Assembly: GCA_032622095.1 (NCBI GenBank)
Contig: CP136061.1
Span: 255,515,582-255,579,581, forward strand
From: Siphonodentalium dalli
Taxonomy: Eukaryota > Mollusca > Scaphopoda > Gadilida > Siphonodentaliidae
Length of the DNA stretch: 64,000 nucleotides
Direction of reading: 5' to 3'
The translations under genes were made by a program, and so were the position numbers. Shown here one piece after another: positions 11,926-23,200 of this stretch. Numbering within the stretch: the first letter of the stretch is position 1; the number at the start of each line of letters is the position of its first letter. The notes beneath the pieces were generated by a model that was not told the DNA's origin, made no database searches, and saw only the letters and a list, made by a program, of their open reading frames with translations.

Positions 11926-12705
11926 TAGATTCATGGCATGATATACAGGCATTAGCCAGAGTATGGATTCATGGCATGATATACAGCCATTAGCCAGAGT
12001 ATAGATTCATGGCATGATATACAGGCATTAGCCAGAGTATAGATTCATGCATGGCATGATATACAGGCATTAGCCAGAGTATATATTCATAGCATGATAT
12101 ACAGGCATTAGCCAGAGTATAAATTCATGGCATGATATACAGGCATTAGCCATAGTATAGATTCATGGCATGATATACGCCAGCATGAGACTAGCCAGAG
12201 TATAGATTCATGGCATGATATACAGGCATTAGCCAGAGTATAGATTCATGGCATGATATACAGGCATTAGCCAAATTATAGATTCATGGCATGATATACA
12301 GGCATTAGCCAGCGTATAGATTCATGGCATGATATACAGGCATTAGCCAGAGTATAGATTCATGCATGGCATGATATACAGGCATTATCCAGAGTATATA
12401 TTCATAGCATGATATACAGGCATTAGCCAGAGTATAAATTCATGGCATGATATACAGGCATTAGCCATAGTATAGATTCATGGCATGATATACGCCAGCA
12501 TGAGACTAGCCAGAGTATAGATTCATGGCATGATATACAGGCATTAGCCAGAGTATAGATTCATGGCATGATATACAGGCATTAGCCAGAGTATATATTC
12601 ATAGCATGATATACAGGCATTAGCCAGAGTATAGATTCATGGCATGATATACAGGCATTAGCCAGAGTATAGATTCATGGCATGATATACGCCAGCATGC
12701 TGAAC
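11909..12705. repeat. 38-bp minisatellite, about 21 copies
   Basis: The unit is 'agccagagtatagattcatg' followed by 'gcatgatatacaggcatt'. It has a higher-order pattern: the variant 'gccagcatgagactagccag' appears at about 12179 and 12491, 312 bp apart, with the same order of unit variants between. The first unit overlaps the right TIR end ('actagccagagtata') of the element at 11283-11925. Confidence 0.9.
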
Positions 12706-13328
12706 TTTGACGAGCTTGTCACGATCATATATAGTCACAATATGGCTATATCACCATACGAGTTCCGAAAGTATAGTTTACAATCAACTAAATATTTCCC
12801 ATAGGCGACAGTGTTAGGGTTAAGCCATGCCCACGATTCATTACTGTACTGAGCCAAACTTTAAATATTTTTGCTTGTAGAACTCCACGTCGGACATAAG
12901 TTGTCAAAAAAGAAATGGTGCCTTACCATACTTATTCCTGGAAATAAATTGGCATTTCCACAACTACTCCATTTTGTGCACAAGATTTCAGTATAGAAAA
13001 ATACCATCACTCCCTACCAAATTTGGCGACCAACGTAGACGCTTGACGAACAATCCCACACAAATGGCCGAGGAATTAACATAGCCTATGAATTTCTTTT
13101 TTCTTTCACATTAAACAACCGAAGATAGTATACACCACTCAGCTGACTGTATTTTTTTATATGCTGACACTCGAGTTTCCCTACACAAATGCCAAGGGGC
13201 ATAATTTCAATTATTTAGTTGCTTATAACCTATACGCCATTGGGCCCAGTCCCCCGAGCACCACAGTCACCTGAACACACCGTGTAGTTGGTCATTAACT
13301 TGCATGGGCGTAGCTTGAGGGTCTCTGT
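12706..13328. other. Intergenic, no gene seen
   Basis: Nothing recognised on either strand. Confidence 0.5.
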
Positions 13329-13758
13329 TAAAGGTACTCAATCCGAATTAACGCTCGCAAATTACTTTTTCCTTGGCTTCGGGGGTAAACAATATTTGAT
13401 TCGAGTCGAGGAACCCACCCATCACAGCTGAGAGTGATCAGATATCGATGTTTGAAATCTATTATTTTAATTTTAAGTGGCCCAATAGACAGTCAACGAG
13501 AAGAATTTATTGCGGGTAAAGATGGATAACTATAAACTCAAGTGGCTTTTTGTGTCAGATATTTGACAAACCGGAAAAATATCGTTGAATAAAATGTTGA
13601 TAAATAACAGGTTTTGTGCAATTTTATACTTTAGTTGATTGTGCTTTTTATTATTTTGGGCAATTATTAGATACTGATAACTGAGGCGGCATTTAAAAAA
13701 ATGTTGTTGTTGGAATGTGATGATCTGGGGACCATCGAATCGGATTGAATACCTTTAA
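13329..13758. mobile_element. TTAA MITE, copy A
   Basis: Starts 'ttaaaggtactcaatccgaa' and ends 'cggattgaatacctttaa'. TIRs begin in a TTAA target. The internal text 'gattcgagtcgaggaaccca' and 'gatcagatatcgat' is shared with the other seven copies in the window (23791, 25461, 35158, 51133, 56598, 57563, 59370). No transposase. TTAA target duplications are typical of piggyBac and Kolobok type elements. Confidence 0.85.
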
Positions 13759-14323
13759 GGCATAGAACTTAGAACTTAGGACACAAATTCCAAAACCAGG
13801 ATGGACCAGGAAACATTTGATTTACACTTTTCGAAATTATACTTTAACAACAGGATGTAATCAATAAATTATAACCTGCATGAGTCCCCTCCCATATCCC
13901 GACCGATGGTCATTACGCCGATTACGGTCTATCTTTTTGACTGGAATTATGAAAATATTCTAATCTGGGTCCAAATACGGGTATAATTATACCCCTATAA
14001 TGAAGATACTGGGTGTATATTGGAATCAGCGTGTCCATATGTATGTCCGTGCATCCCTCTGTCAGTCCGTCCGTCTGTCCGCTCTTATATGAAAGTGCAC
14101 CTGTGAGGTGCGATGAATTTAATTTCTTTTTATTTCTAAACAACTCCATTATTTAGTCAATATTAACATTCTCAAAATATGGAATATTTCTGAAACAGAT
14201 ATGTCGAAAACAAAGATCGTTCGAAGAACGCATGCGCAATAAATATATTTGTTAATCGTTCTGCAGGCGGGTGCCGTGCTTTTGATGTCATCTCATACAG
14301 TAACCATGACCGGTTATTGACTA
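13759..14323. other. Spacer upstream of the zinc-finger gene
   Basis: No gene or promoter recognised. A candidate splice acceptor 'catctcatacag' sits at 14289-14300, just before the 49-bp array, so part of the array may once have been exonic. Confidence 0.4.
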
Positions 14324-15259
14324 CGATGAGTCGCGCGGCTATCCCCAAGATGTCGTCGAGGAGGGCCATGTGACCCACCAAACGATGAGTCGCGCGGCTA
14401 TCCACAAGATGTCGTCATGTGACCCACCAAACGATGAGTCGCGCGGCTATCCACAAGATGTCGTCATGTGACCCACCAAACGATGAGTCGCGCGGCTACC
14501 CCCAAGATGTCGTCATGTGACCCACCAAACGATGAGTCGCGCGGCTATCCCCAAGATGTCGTCATGTGACCCACCAAACGATGAGTCGCGCGGCTATCCC
14601 CAAGATGTCGTCATGTGACCCACCAATCGATGAGTCGCGCGGCTATCCACAAGATGTTGTCATGTGACCCACCAATCGATGAGTCGCGCGGCTATCCACA
14701 AGATGTCGTCATGTGACCCACCAATCGATGAGTCGCGCGGCTATCCACAAGATGTCGTCATGTGACCCACCAAACGATGAGTCGCGCGGCTATCCACAAG
14801 ATGTCGTCATGTGACCCACCAATCGATGAGTCGCGCGGCTATCCACAAGATGTCGTCATGTGACCCACCAATCAATGAGTCGCGCGGCTATCCACAAGAT
14901 GTCGTCATGTGACCCACCAATCGATGAGTCGCGCGGCTATCCACAAGATGTCGTCATGTGACCCACCAATCGATGAGTCGCGCGGCTATCCACAAGATGT
15001 CGTCATGTGACCCACCAATCGATGAGTCGCGCGGCTATCCACAAGATGTCGTCATGTGACCCACCAATCGATGAGTCGCGCGGCTATCCACAAGATGTCG
15101 TCATGTGACCCACCAAACGATGAGTCGCGCGGCTATCCCCAAGATGTCGTCATGTGACCCACCCCAAACGATGAGTCGCGCGGCTATCCCCAAGATGTCG
15201 TCATGTGACCCACCAAACGATGAGTCGCGCGGCTATCCACAAGATGTCGTCGAGGAGGC
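14324..15259 (+). repeat. 49-bp minisatellite, about 19 copies
   Basis: The unit is 'cgatgagtcgcgcggctatc', then 'cacaagatgtcgtcatgtg' and 'acccaccaaa'. The first unit is 59 bp because it keeps 'gaggagggcc' after 'gatgtcgtc'; the last unit continues as 'gatgtcgtcgaggaggcg'. The ancestral single copy was evidently the exon text DESRGYPQDVVEE at 15219-15258. Since 49 is not a multiple of three, each unit changes the reading frame, so the array itself cannot be one long coding repeat. Confidence 0.9.
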
Positions 15260-15362
15260 GCCGCAACTAAACGAGAACATTTGTGAACAGGATACTGAAA
15301 AGCCAACAAAACAACAGAAGTTAGCGGACCATCAACATCGCCATGTCTTCTCAAGGACGAGG
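15219..15362 (+). CDS. C2H2 zinc-finger gene, first recognised exon
   Basis: The frame DESRGYPQDVVEEAPQLNEN runs on through CEQDTEKPTKQQ to a good donor (acgagg/gtaagc) after 15362. It is hydrophilic with no domain. Its 5' end merges with the 49-bp minisatellite and no start codon can be assigned, so the true start may lie further upstream. In this frame the exon ends in phase 0, while the next exon needs phase 1. In the frame that would join, the end reads TEVSGPSTSPCLLKDE and continues as DDDNGTTDD. A one-base shift within the 'aacaaaacaacag' stretch would reconcile them, and would be either a real lesion or a sequencing error. Alternatively a small exon is missed in the 876-bp intron. Confidence 0.5.
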
Positions 15363-16238
15363 GTAAGCGCACTAAAGAACTAAAGTATACATTTGTTTTA
15401 TAATTTATTCATATTTTATGTGTGCAGTGCATGGAGTTGTGAACGTTAGCGTATTTTGTAGATACCCCGTGGGTTTAGAGTTTAGTTTCAACAGATTTGC
15501 CACTCATATGGTGGGGGTATTTTAACACTATGGAGTCATGTGATAGGTACCGTTGACGTCAGATGTCTTAAAATGACACTAAAATAATTAATTTAGTTAA
15601 ATAGTTAATCATATACCCAAATTGGTTGGACCCTGGTCGCTGAGAATTGGTATACATTAGTAAATTGACACCGGGAGTGCATGTCATGGGTCAGGTACGG
15701 TTAACATCATATGTCTTAAGCAGCAATAATAACTAATTAAATAATTAATCATATACCCATAGTGGTTGGACCATGTTCACTGGAAACTGGTATACATGGG
15801 TGAATTGACCGGGGGAGTATCATTGGATATATCCGGTTGGGCGTTCCTTATAAGCTTAGGCGATATGTAGGAATATTGGTACACATGGGTCACCTGACCA
15901 GATGGATATCACGGGCACCGCCTTTCATCTTAAAGGGGGGGGGGGGGGACTAATAAATTATATTAAAACATATGATGGAAGAAGAGCGTTTATTATCAAC
16001 TCAGCATGCATGTATGGGGGAGTTGGCGCGGAGGTAATTTGACACGGGCAGTGTCGTGGGATAGGTACCGTTGACATCAGATGACTTGAAGAGGCACTCA
16101 TAATTAACCGTGACAACCAAGAGTGTTTATTATACACTTAACAGATAGAGGTAACTTAATAATTTGCCAATTCCTTACACGAGAAACACCAGGTACCCCA
16201 GCTGGTATAATATAAATGCTATGTATATTTCTTACTAG
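15363..16238 (+). other. Zinc-finger gene, intron 1
   Basis: Bounded by gtaagc and 'atttcttactag'. It holds a diverged internal repeat: 'tggttggaccctggtcgctg' at about 15625 resembles 'tggttggaccatgttcactg' at 15760. There is also a poly-G run at about 15936. No additional exon recognised. Confidence 0.55.
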
Positions 16239-16454
16239 ATGATGATAACGGTACTACAGACGATGTAATATTATGCAATGGAGATAATACAGTATACTCG
16301 AAAACAGGCGAGAATGGTGGTACTCAAAACACAGAATCCGATATTAGACCTGGAGCTGTTCGGGATATCCATGGCAGATGCAGCCCGCGACGTATTTATG
16401 CAGCGGCATCTGGTCACGTGACTTCATATTCGGATGAGAATCAGAGTGTTGTTG
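16239..16454 (+). CDS. C2H2 zinc-finger gene, exon 2
   Basis: Follows acceptor 'ttcttactag' and ends at donor 'gttg/gtgagt'. The 216 bases are open in one frame, DDNGTTDDVILCNGDNTVYS and on to YAAASGHVTSYSDENQSVV. It enters in phase 1 and leaves in phase 1, and the last base G joins CT of exon 3 to give an unbroken ...SVV-A-LRHLIYQ... . The sequence is acidic and polar with no domain, as expected of the linker region of a large nuclear factor. Confidence comes from the matching phases and splice sites, not from homology. Confidence 0.7.
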
Positions 16455-17840
16455 GTGAGTGGTATATTCTTCTTACCCCGCCCCCACCACAGGCCTTCAC
16501 AGTCAGTGCCAGGGGAACTGAATTTTATTGAAATTCCGCCGATCAAATTATAAATATCAACATGTGAGAATGCTAAATATACATGTAACCTGAAAACATA
16601 TTTGCTTCTCAATGTGTCAAAAGTTTACACAATACGGTACATGTTTTTGCCAGCAAATTTACGCATTTTTTTCAAATAATGCTTTCTTTTGTTCTTAATA
16701 CCAATTAAGACATATCACGTAGAGCGACATGAGCGCAGGCATTTCAAATTAAACAAGTGTGGAAATATTAAGTATCTGATCTTAAGGAGCCGGGGAGTGA
16801 ATTTTCAAAAAATCGCAAGTTCAAAGTAAATTCAAACTCTCAATTTGAAGGGGAAATATATTATCCATTATAACTAATGTATGCTATTGTAATATAACAA
16901 CACCTGTTTACCCTCATAATATGAGAGATACGTTCTATAATTACATGTATGTAAAACTGTGGTTTAAACAAAATAAAAACAACAATTTTTCATGCTGGTC
17001 ATTGAAGAACGGTTAGACAGGAAATATTTGCAACAAACGTACTGAATTATCTCTAGCTTATGAACCCAACTAGGATATGCGGTCAGTTCTGTTAATGGCC
17101 ACCAAAATCTAAAATATGCAATGAAAAAAAATTGGTTTTTCTTTCTGGCAGACATTCTTGATTTCAGATGGTATACTGAGCGCATACCATAGTTAGGTAC
17201 ATAATCATGTAATACAGTGTCACAATATTTCATGTCAAGCAATCCAAAGACCAGCATGGAAAATTGTTTTTATTTTGTTCAAGTAAAACCAACTTTTTTT
17301 GGTTTACATAATTAGAACATATCTGTCATATTGTGAGGTGAACAGGTGTTGTTATAGTACTATCGCATACATTGGCTATAATGGATAATGATTATATTAG
17401 TCACATGTTATAGTACTATAGCATACATTCGTTATAAAGGATAATGATTATATTAGTCCCATGTTATAGTACTATAGCATACATTAGTTATAAAGGATAA
17501 TGATTATATTAGTCCCATGTTATAGTACTATAGCATACATTAGTTATAAAGGATAATGATTATTTCCTTCAAATTGATAGTTTGACATTGAGATTTTTTG
17601 AAAATTAAAGAATGTGTCGACTTCTTCATCAACATTCCCTCCATTTTAAAGTTACCTTTAGTTGTGGAAAACAGGACCTTTTGACAAATCGCGGTGTTCA
17701 ACATGTAAATGTTGTAAAAATAAGAAATGGTTTCTACTTGCGGAATCTCGTCATTAATTGAGGATTATTTTATGATGAAAATAAGAACTTTTTATCATGT
17801 TCTTCTCTGTGATACGTTTTAAACTTTGTTTGATTTTCAG
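16455..17840 (+). other. Zinc-finger gene, intron 2
   Basis: Runs from gtgagt to 'gtttgattttcag'. Contains a 56-bp tandem repeat at 17351-17565. No other feature recognised. Confidence 0.6.
17351..17565. repeat. 56-bp tandem repeat, four copies
   Basis: The unit 'ttatagtactatagcataca', then 'ttagttataaaggataatga', starts at 17353, 17408, 17464 and 17520. The later copies are nearly identical. It lies in intron 2 of the zinc-finger gene. Confidence 0.85.
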
Positions 17841-20120
17841 CTTTGAGACACCTTATTTATCAACCGAGCACTGTGTGCGACATTGATTTAGCTGTTCTGC
17901 CTCACTGTGACTTGAAAGACGACGGCGATGTATCTAACGCGGAAACAAACCGGAAGAGCGGGATTGTGATGTCCACCGGCGGAACAACTGTGGTGTCCAA
18001 AGGCGATAAAACAGATGTTTCTTCAGTAGCGAGTCATACTTCCGAAGAGAAACAATCGGAAACCAGAAGCCTCGCTTCAGATAGGACAGAAATGGAATAT
18101 TATAACGAGACAGACATTCCGGCGAGTGAAGGGATACCTGGAGTGATGACAGTTAGTTCACATGATAACACGGACCCAGTACATCGTATATGTCCTCATT
18201 TAAATAATGAGAAACAATATTCAGAAGGAACAGTTGTGAACGATGGATGTGATCATTTGGTGGATTTACAAGGCGGATGTGGCGTCATTTCATTGCGGAC
18301 CGCAAGTGATAGACCAGTAATTCCACTGAAGGCGGGTGTATCTTCGTTTCTCGATGTGTCCAGGATGCAACCACGAGTGGCGTTTGTGTCTCCGTCAAAC
18401 TTTTTGCAAACTGACACACACGAACCAGCACCAAGCGTCGGCCCCGAAATGGGTGGAATTCAACAGAGAAGCACGAGTAAGTTGATACCTCCAAAGATAA
18501 CCGCGAGCACAAGTGAGCCGCCACGTTCAAGTGACGCCCGTTCCTTTGCATCCATGGTAACCACGGCGTGTGTATCATGTGATCAAATCACGCAGTCCTC
18601 CTCATCCGTGGTAACAACGAGTGCATCAGTTGATCAGACAACGCGTTCATCTGTGTCCGTAGCAATCACGTGTGTACCAGGTGATCAGATCGCGAGTTCC
18701 TCTGCGTCAGTAGTAAACAGATGTGTATCAAAGTATGTGTCGATATCAACTGGGAAGATAGAGCATGAGTGTGATGCTTGTGGGAAGAGTTTCAGAACCA
18801 AAATGGCGCTGATTTGCCATGCGCAAAGCCACTTCTTGGAGTCAGATAAACTGAAACAGTATGTGGGTGATAGGTCCGAATCTGGGAGTAACAGAGACAC
18901 TGGTTGTGTTGTATGTAAGTGTTGCAGGATCAAAACATTACTAGATTGCGACAGGCAATACCACTTCGTCAAACGGATGCCCGAGTCACCGGAATTGACT
19001 CGTGATATTTGCATGAAACCTGCTACCAGCTCAACCGGTCACCGTAAGAAGAACACCCTATTAAACGATGACGTTTCCCAAAATATTCCCGAAACATTGA
19101 AAACAAAATATTATTGCATTGTATGCCGAATTGGCTTGAGGACCAAACCGTTGTTAGCTTGCCACTTGCAGAGTCATTTCGAGAAAAGGATGCACGAATC
19201 TCCAGAAATTGCTCGCGAAATATGCACGAAGCCGACCACCATTTCAGCTGGCCTCCACCAGAAGAACCACTTATTAAACGATGCAATTGATAGTGAAATT
19301 AGCAACAAGCGGATCACCAGATCAGCAGGTTTCCAGCAGAAGAACACCATATTAAACGCCTTATTAAACGATGAAATTGAAAGTGAAAATAGCACCAAGC
19401 GGACCACAAGTCTCCGCCAGAAGACCGCCTTATTAAACTGTGAAATCGACTGCGATATTAGCACTAAGCCGACCACCAGATCAGCAGGTCTCCGCCAGAA
19501 GAACACCTTATTAAACGCCTTATTAAATGATGAAATGGATAGTGAAATTAGCACGAAGCCGACTACCAGTTCAGCAGGTCTCCATCAGAAGAACACCTTA
19601 TTAAATGATGAAATCGATAGTGATCTTAGCACCAAGCGGACCACCAGATCGGCAGGTCTCCACCAGAACACCGGTTTAAACCGTCAAATCGATACCGAAA
19701 TTAGCACGAAGCCGACCACCAGTTCAGCAGGTCTCCACCAGAAGACCACTATATTAAACGGTGAAATCGACAGCGAAATAAGCACCAGGCGGACCACCAG
19801 ATCGGCAGGTCTCCACCAGAAGAGCACCGGTTTCTTAAACGGTGAAATCGCTGGCGAAAGTTTCATTAAGCCGACGACCATATCGGCAGGTCGGCGAGTT
19901 AAAAAGGGGGTTTCAATTGGTCCACACGCAAATATTGGGGACGATTGTATCCTGACCGACGACAACGATGATGATGAATGTTCGACCGATGGCGGAAACT
20001 CCGATTGCAGTAGTGAACAAAGTTGGTCTCCGGAATCAGCCGAAGGTGAGGTCACTGACGACTCCGATTCTGAAGGAATGAATGAAGAATGTACAGATGC
20101 GGCTTACAAAGCCCCGACTG
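17841..20120 (+). CDS. C2H2 zinc-finger protein, large exon 3
   Basis: A 2.28-kb exon open throughout, from acceptor 'gtttgattttcag' to donor 'gactg/gtaaga', phase 1 at both ends. About the first 300 residues are Ser/Thr rich and unstructured, with repeated SSxSVVTT blocks. Classical C2H2 fingers follow: CDACGKSFRTKMALICHAQSH (about residues 309-329) and CIVCRIGLRTKPLLACHLQSH (about 425-445). Between them is a decayed finger (CVVCKCCRIKTLLDCDRQYH) that lacks a proper second Zn ligand pair. Residues about 450-690 are a tandem array of 25-residue units, EISTKPTTSSAGLHQKNTLLN-like. The end is acidic (DDNDDDECST... and SDSEG). It is probably a nuclear DNA-binding protein; the target is unknown. 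The following exon carries six more fingers in a matching phase. Confidence 0.85.
19003..19900 (+). repeat. Coding tandem repeat of about 75-90 bp
   Basis: About nine or ten imperfect units encode (E/D)IxTKxTTxSAGLHQKNTLLNDEIDS. One diverged unit (CMKPATSSTGHRKKNTLLND) precedes the last finger of the exon and the rest follow it. Alternating KPTT and KRTT units suggest a two-unit higher-order repeat. Length changes are multiples of three, so the frame is kept, which argues that the exon was under selection while it expanded. Confidence 0.85.
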
Positions 20121-20859
20121 GTAAGACAATAAAAATTAAAATAATACCTGTGTTTAGGATCGTGGGGACAAACAGGGGCGCGGGGTGGTAAAATCAGTTT
20201 ATTTAAATTTTTCGTTTTAGTTTTCTAGCTCGACACTTGTTCTGTCCTTATTTCTGCCTTTCTGTTCTGTTCCTATGGCGATTTATGAAACTCAGTTGCA
20301 TAAAATGACAAAACAATGACTTTAAATTGTTAACTATCTTTAAATTAACGGCATATTCCGGTCGCTATACCTTCTTGTTGTGTATTTTCGTATTTTAAGT
20401 TAGAAAAAAAAACGATAAAATTGTGAGGAGAGTGATCGAGGGGCGGGTTGGTTACCCTAAACACAGGTATTATGATATTTAGCCTAGGAATTCAGGGACG
20501 TGGCTAAAGGGTCTCCGTTTGGGGGTGTCCACCTTAGTAATTCCAACTGCACCCCCCCCCTTGAATCAAACCAGAGACAATGTTTTGCATAATTCAATTT
20601 GCACCCCCCCCCTGAATCGAATCAAACCCAAACACTCCTTGAATCAGACCAAAGGTTTTGCATAATTTCATTCATTTCCTCCTTGCACCTAAGTGTTCAC
20701 AAGCCTAATAGCCTATTTATAACCCATTGTTCTATCTACCCGGTATGATAATATTTATATATTTTGAACCTGAAAATTGCACAAATCCTAACATCTAGTG
20801 GTCTAACTCCAAACAAATACACACGACTACGGGCAATAGACCAGGACACACGGGGCCGA

Positions 20860-21560
20860 CCATGGTTGTTCGGCCCGGTGTGAGAAACTTTTGAAAACTA
20901 AACAAGAAAATCGCAAAATCCTAGCATCCTAGTGTTGGAAATTTCAAACCTCATACTCTCCCTTAGTTTGGAAATTTTCCAACTGATGACCATTTCAGTC
21001 AACAGTTTTAACCTAATGTAGTAAAATATTGTTTTCTTTCGGCCCGGTGTGCGAACATTTTGAAATCTGAACAAGAAAATCGCAAAATCCTAGCATCTAG
21101 ATTAGCCTCAAGCATTCATAGAGTTGGAAATTTCAAACATGACACCCCGACTTAGGTTGGAAAATTTCCAACTGATGACAATTCCAGTGACAATTTTGAC
21201 CAAATGTAGGACAATATAGTTTTCTTAAATTAATTAGCAGTTTTGACTGGCAACGGGGGAGGGACCAGGACCAGGACACAAGCTTTCCAAGTGTTGGAAA
21301 TTTCCCACCTGACACCCCCTAAGGTTGGAAAATTTCCAACTGATGGCCATATCAGTTCGATATTTTTACCAAAAAAAGGAAAATATGCAAATATTGGTCC
21401 CAACACAATAAATCCCCCCCCCCCCCCAATAAATTGTTTGAAAATCAAACTACAAGAACATTTTCAACCTACTGTTGGTGTGAAATTTCGAACTAATGTT
21501 GTGTCAGGTATGACACTTCCAACTGTTGAACATTTTTACCAAAGTTGGGGGGGGTGAGAC
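20860..21560. repeat. Degenerate tandem repeat of about 170 bp
   Basis: Three to four diverged units contain 'gaaaatcgcaaaatcctagc', 'gttggaaatttc' and 'gaaaattttccaactgatg'. The pair 'ttggaaatttc/gaaaatttccaa' makes small hairpins in each unit. Intronic. Confidence 0.75.
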
Positions 21561-22078
21561 ACCCCCAAACCCCCCTGTCGCCACATCTCTGCCTAGGATA
21601 TGAACCTCTTCACACTCCTCGGTCAATGTATTTCTATAATGAATCTGTATATGAATCTGTATTTTGCTGACGCCCAAGCAGACTGGAGCAAAAAATCGCC
21701 AATTATGTGATAATCAACCCCGCGAACATGGCGGCATGGTGTTCACGGATGGTCCTGATGTTGGTGTTCGAAGAGCGCACCAGTCATACTTCCTTTCTGA
21801 CTCTGTAACCGGCTGGATACCAGTTTATTGATAAGTTCCCCATACTATATTTAGCGCGGGTTTTCCCAACCCAACAATTAAAACATGGACTGTTTTGTCA
21901 GTATTTTGTTTTTCGATAAATTTTTCACAATATCTGCTCTTCGGGAGTGCAAATCTGACGGCTCCGTTGATAAGCTTCGTTTGTTAATTATTAATGACAT
22001 ATTCTGACTCATGAGAGAAGGAGTTTCGCATAATATTATGTTTGTGTTTACAAATTAACTGGGACACCGGTTGACACC

Positions 22079-22998
22079 CAGTCTGAGTAAACTCATACCT
22101 AAATATTCATTACAACATTGAATATAAGGTCTGACGGATAACATCGATATTTCATTTCCAAGTCCTCGGGATTCCGTAATCTGATTGATTGCGTAAATTA
22201 TTTTCCGTCCAATGAAACCGTATGGGTTGATAAACAAGTGTTAATGGGCGGAGACTCCCATAATGTCACCTCTAAATATCATTCTGAACTCCTCGACCTG
22301 TGACCTCTGCGGCTGAACTCCTCGACCTGTGACCGCGACGAGGTTTGCCGAATGCTCTAAATATAGTAACACAGCGGAATTTCGAGGCTTGCAAATTCAA
22401 CAGAGACAGAAAAAATTGCTTCGAAATTATATATTCGGTACGATTCCGATTAATTTGAAGGATGTGCTGGACCTGATAGATAGGCCTGCGTATGGTACCA
22501 ACTTGGCCTCCCATAAATATAAATAGAACTTTACTCATGTCCGTGTATTTTTTATTTACTTTATTGTAACATGGTTTGCAAATCGACAAATTATTTGCCG
22601 TAACAAAAAAGTCATCTGAAAGTCAAACACCGAGGAAATGACTTAATTTTATGCTTTTAAATAGTTCTAAAGCATCATTTTTGATGACGACCTAATTTTT
22701 TGCTCTCGGATGCAGCTTTCCCGTTTATGCAGCGAGTTCATCTCCCGAAAAAAGAATAGTCGCACACACGACAAATATTATCGTCTGTAAGTTTTAATGT
22801 CGCGACACAGGCCTTCTGTGGCTTGATGAGTCGGCGAAGCACAACAAATAACACGTGGGGACACCTGTCAATCATCGATGTATTTAAAAAAATCCGTGAC
22901 GTCATTTTGGGGAAGCTCTTCGCTGAATAGAAATGGTTTTGGCTACATTAGCTCCAGACTCTATATTTCAAATATAGAGTCGACGTTCACCCAGACTG
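22079..22998 (-). mobile_element. TIR element with 9-bp target duplication, copy 1
   Basis: The ends read 'cagtctgagtaaactc' and, inverted, 'cagtctgggtgaac'. The exact 9-bp repeat 'gttgacacc' flanks it (22070-22078 and 22999-23007). A second copy in the opposite orientation is at 35261-36026. A 25-bp perfect palindrome 'gactctatatttcaaatata'+'gagtc' lies near one end. On the minus strand it carries a decayed version of the small ORF described for copy 2, with frameshifts. A 9-bp duplication fits Mutator-like elements best. No transposase visible, so non-autonomous. Confidence 0.85.
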
Positions 22999-23200
22999 GT
23001 TGACACCATGACATGCATTACGTGAAATAGTGCTTGAATATCAATCGCTATCTAATCGCGATTAAGTATATTTCGCTCTCTAATTGTGTGCGTATTGGCT
23101 GACTTCGGGACCAACATTATGGCAACATATGAGCAGCTGCATGCAGTCTCAAAATATGTCATACTGCGCAGGTGTTACATCTTGTATTCGTGTCTTACAG

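Larger units (their letters stand above)
20121..23200 (+). other. Zinc-finger gene, intron 3
   Basis: Runs from gtaaga to 'tgtattcgtgtcttacag'. It holds a degenerate tandem repeat (20860-21560), poly-C runs at about 20550, 20605 and 21414, and the 920-bp transposon with 9-bp target duplications (22079-22998). No other exon recognised. Confidence 0.6.

Noticed and set aside
11909-12705. CRISPR-like array
   Set aside because: 38-bp units are head-to-tail with no spacers; a minisatellite.
14324-15259. CRISPR-like array
   Set aside because: The units are contiguous 49-bp tandem copies with no unique spacers, in an intron-bearing genome.
19174-20055. Long minus-strand frames opposite zinc-finger exon 3
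   Set aside because: Shadows of the in-frame coding repeat on the plus strand.
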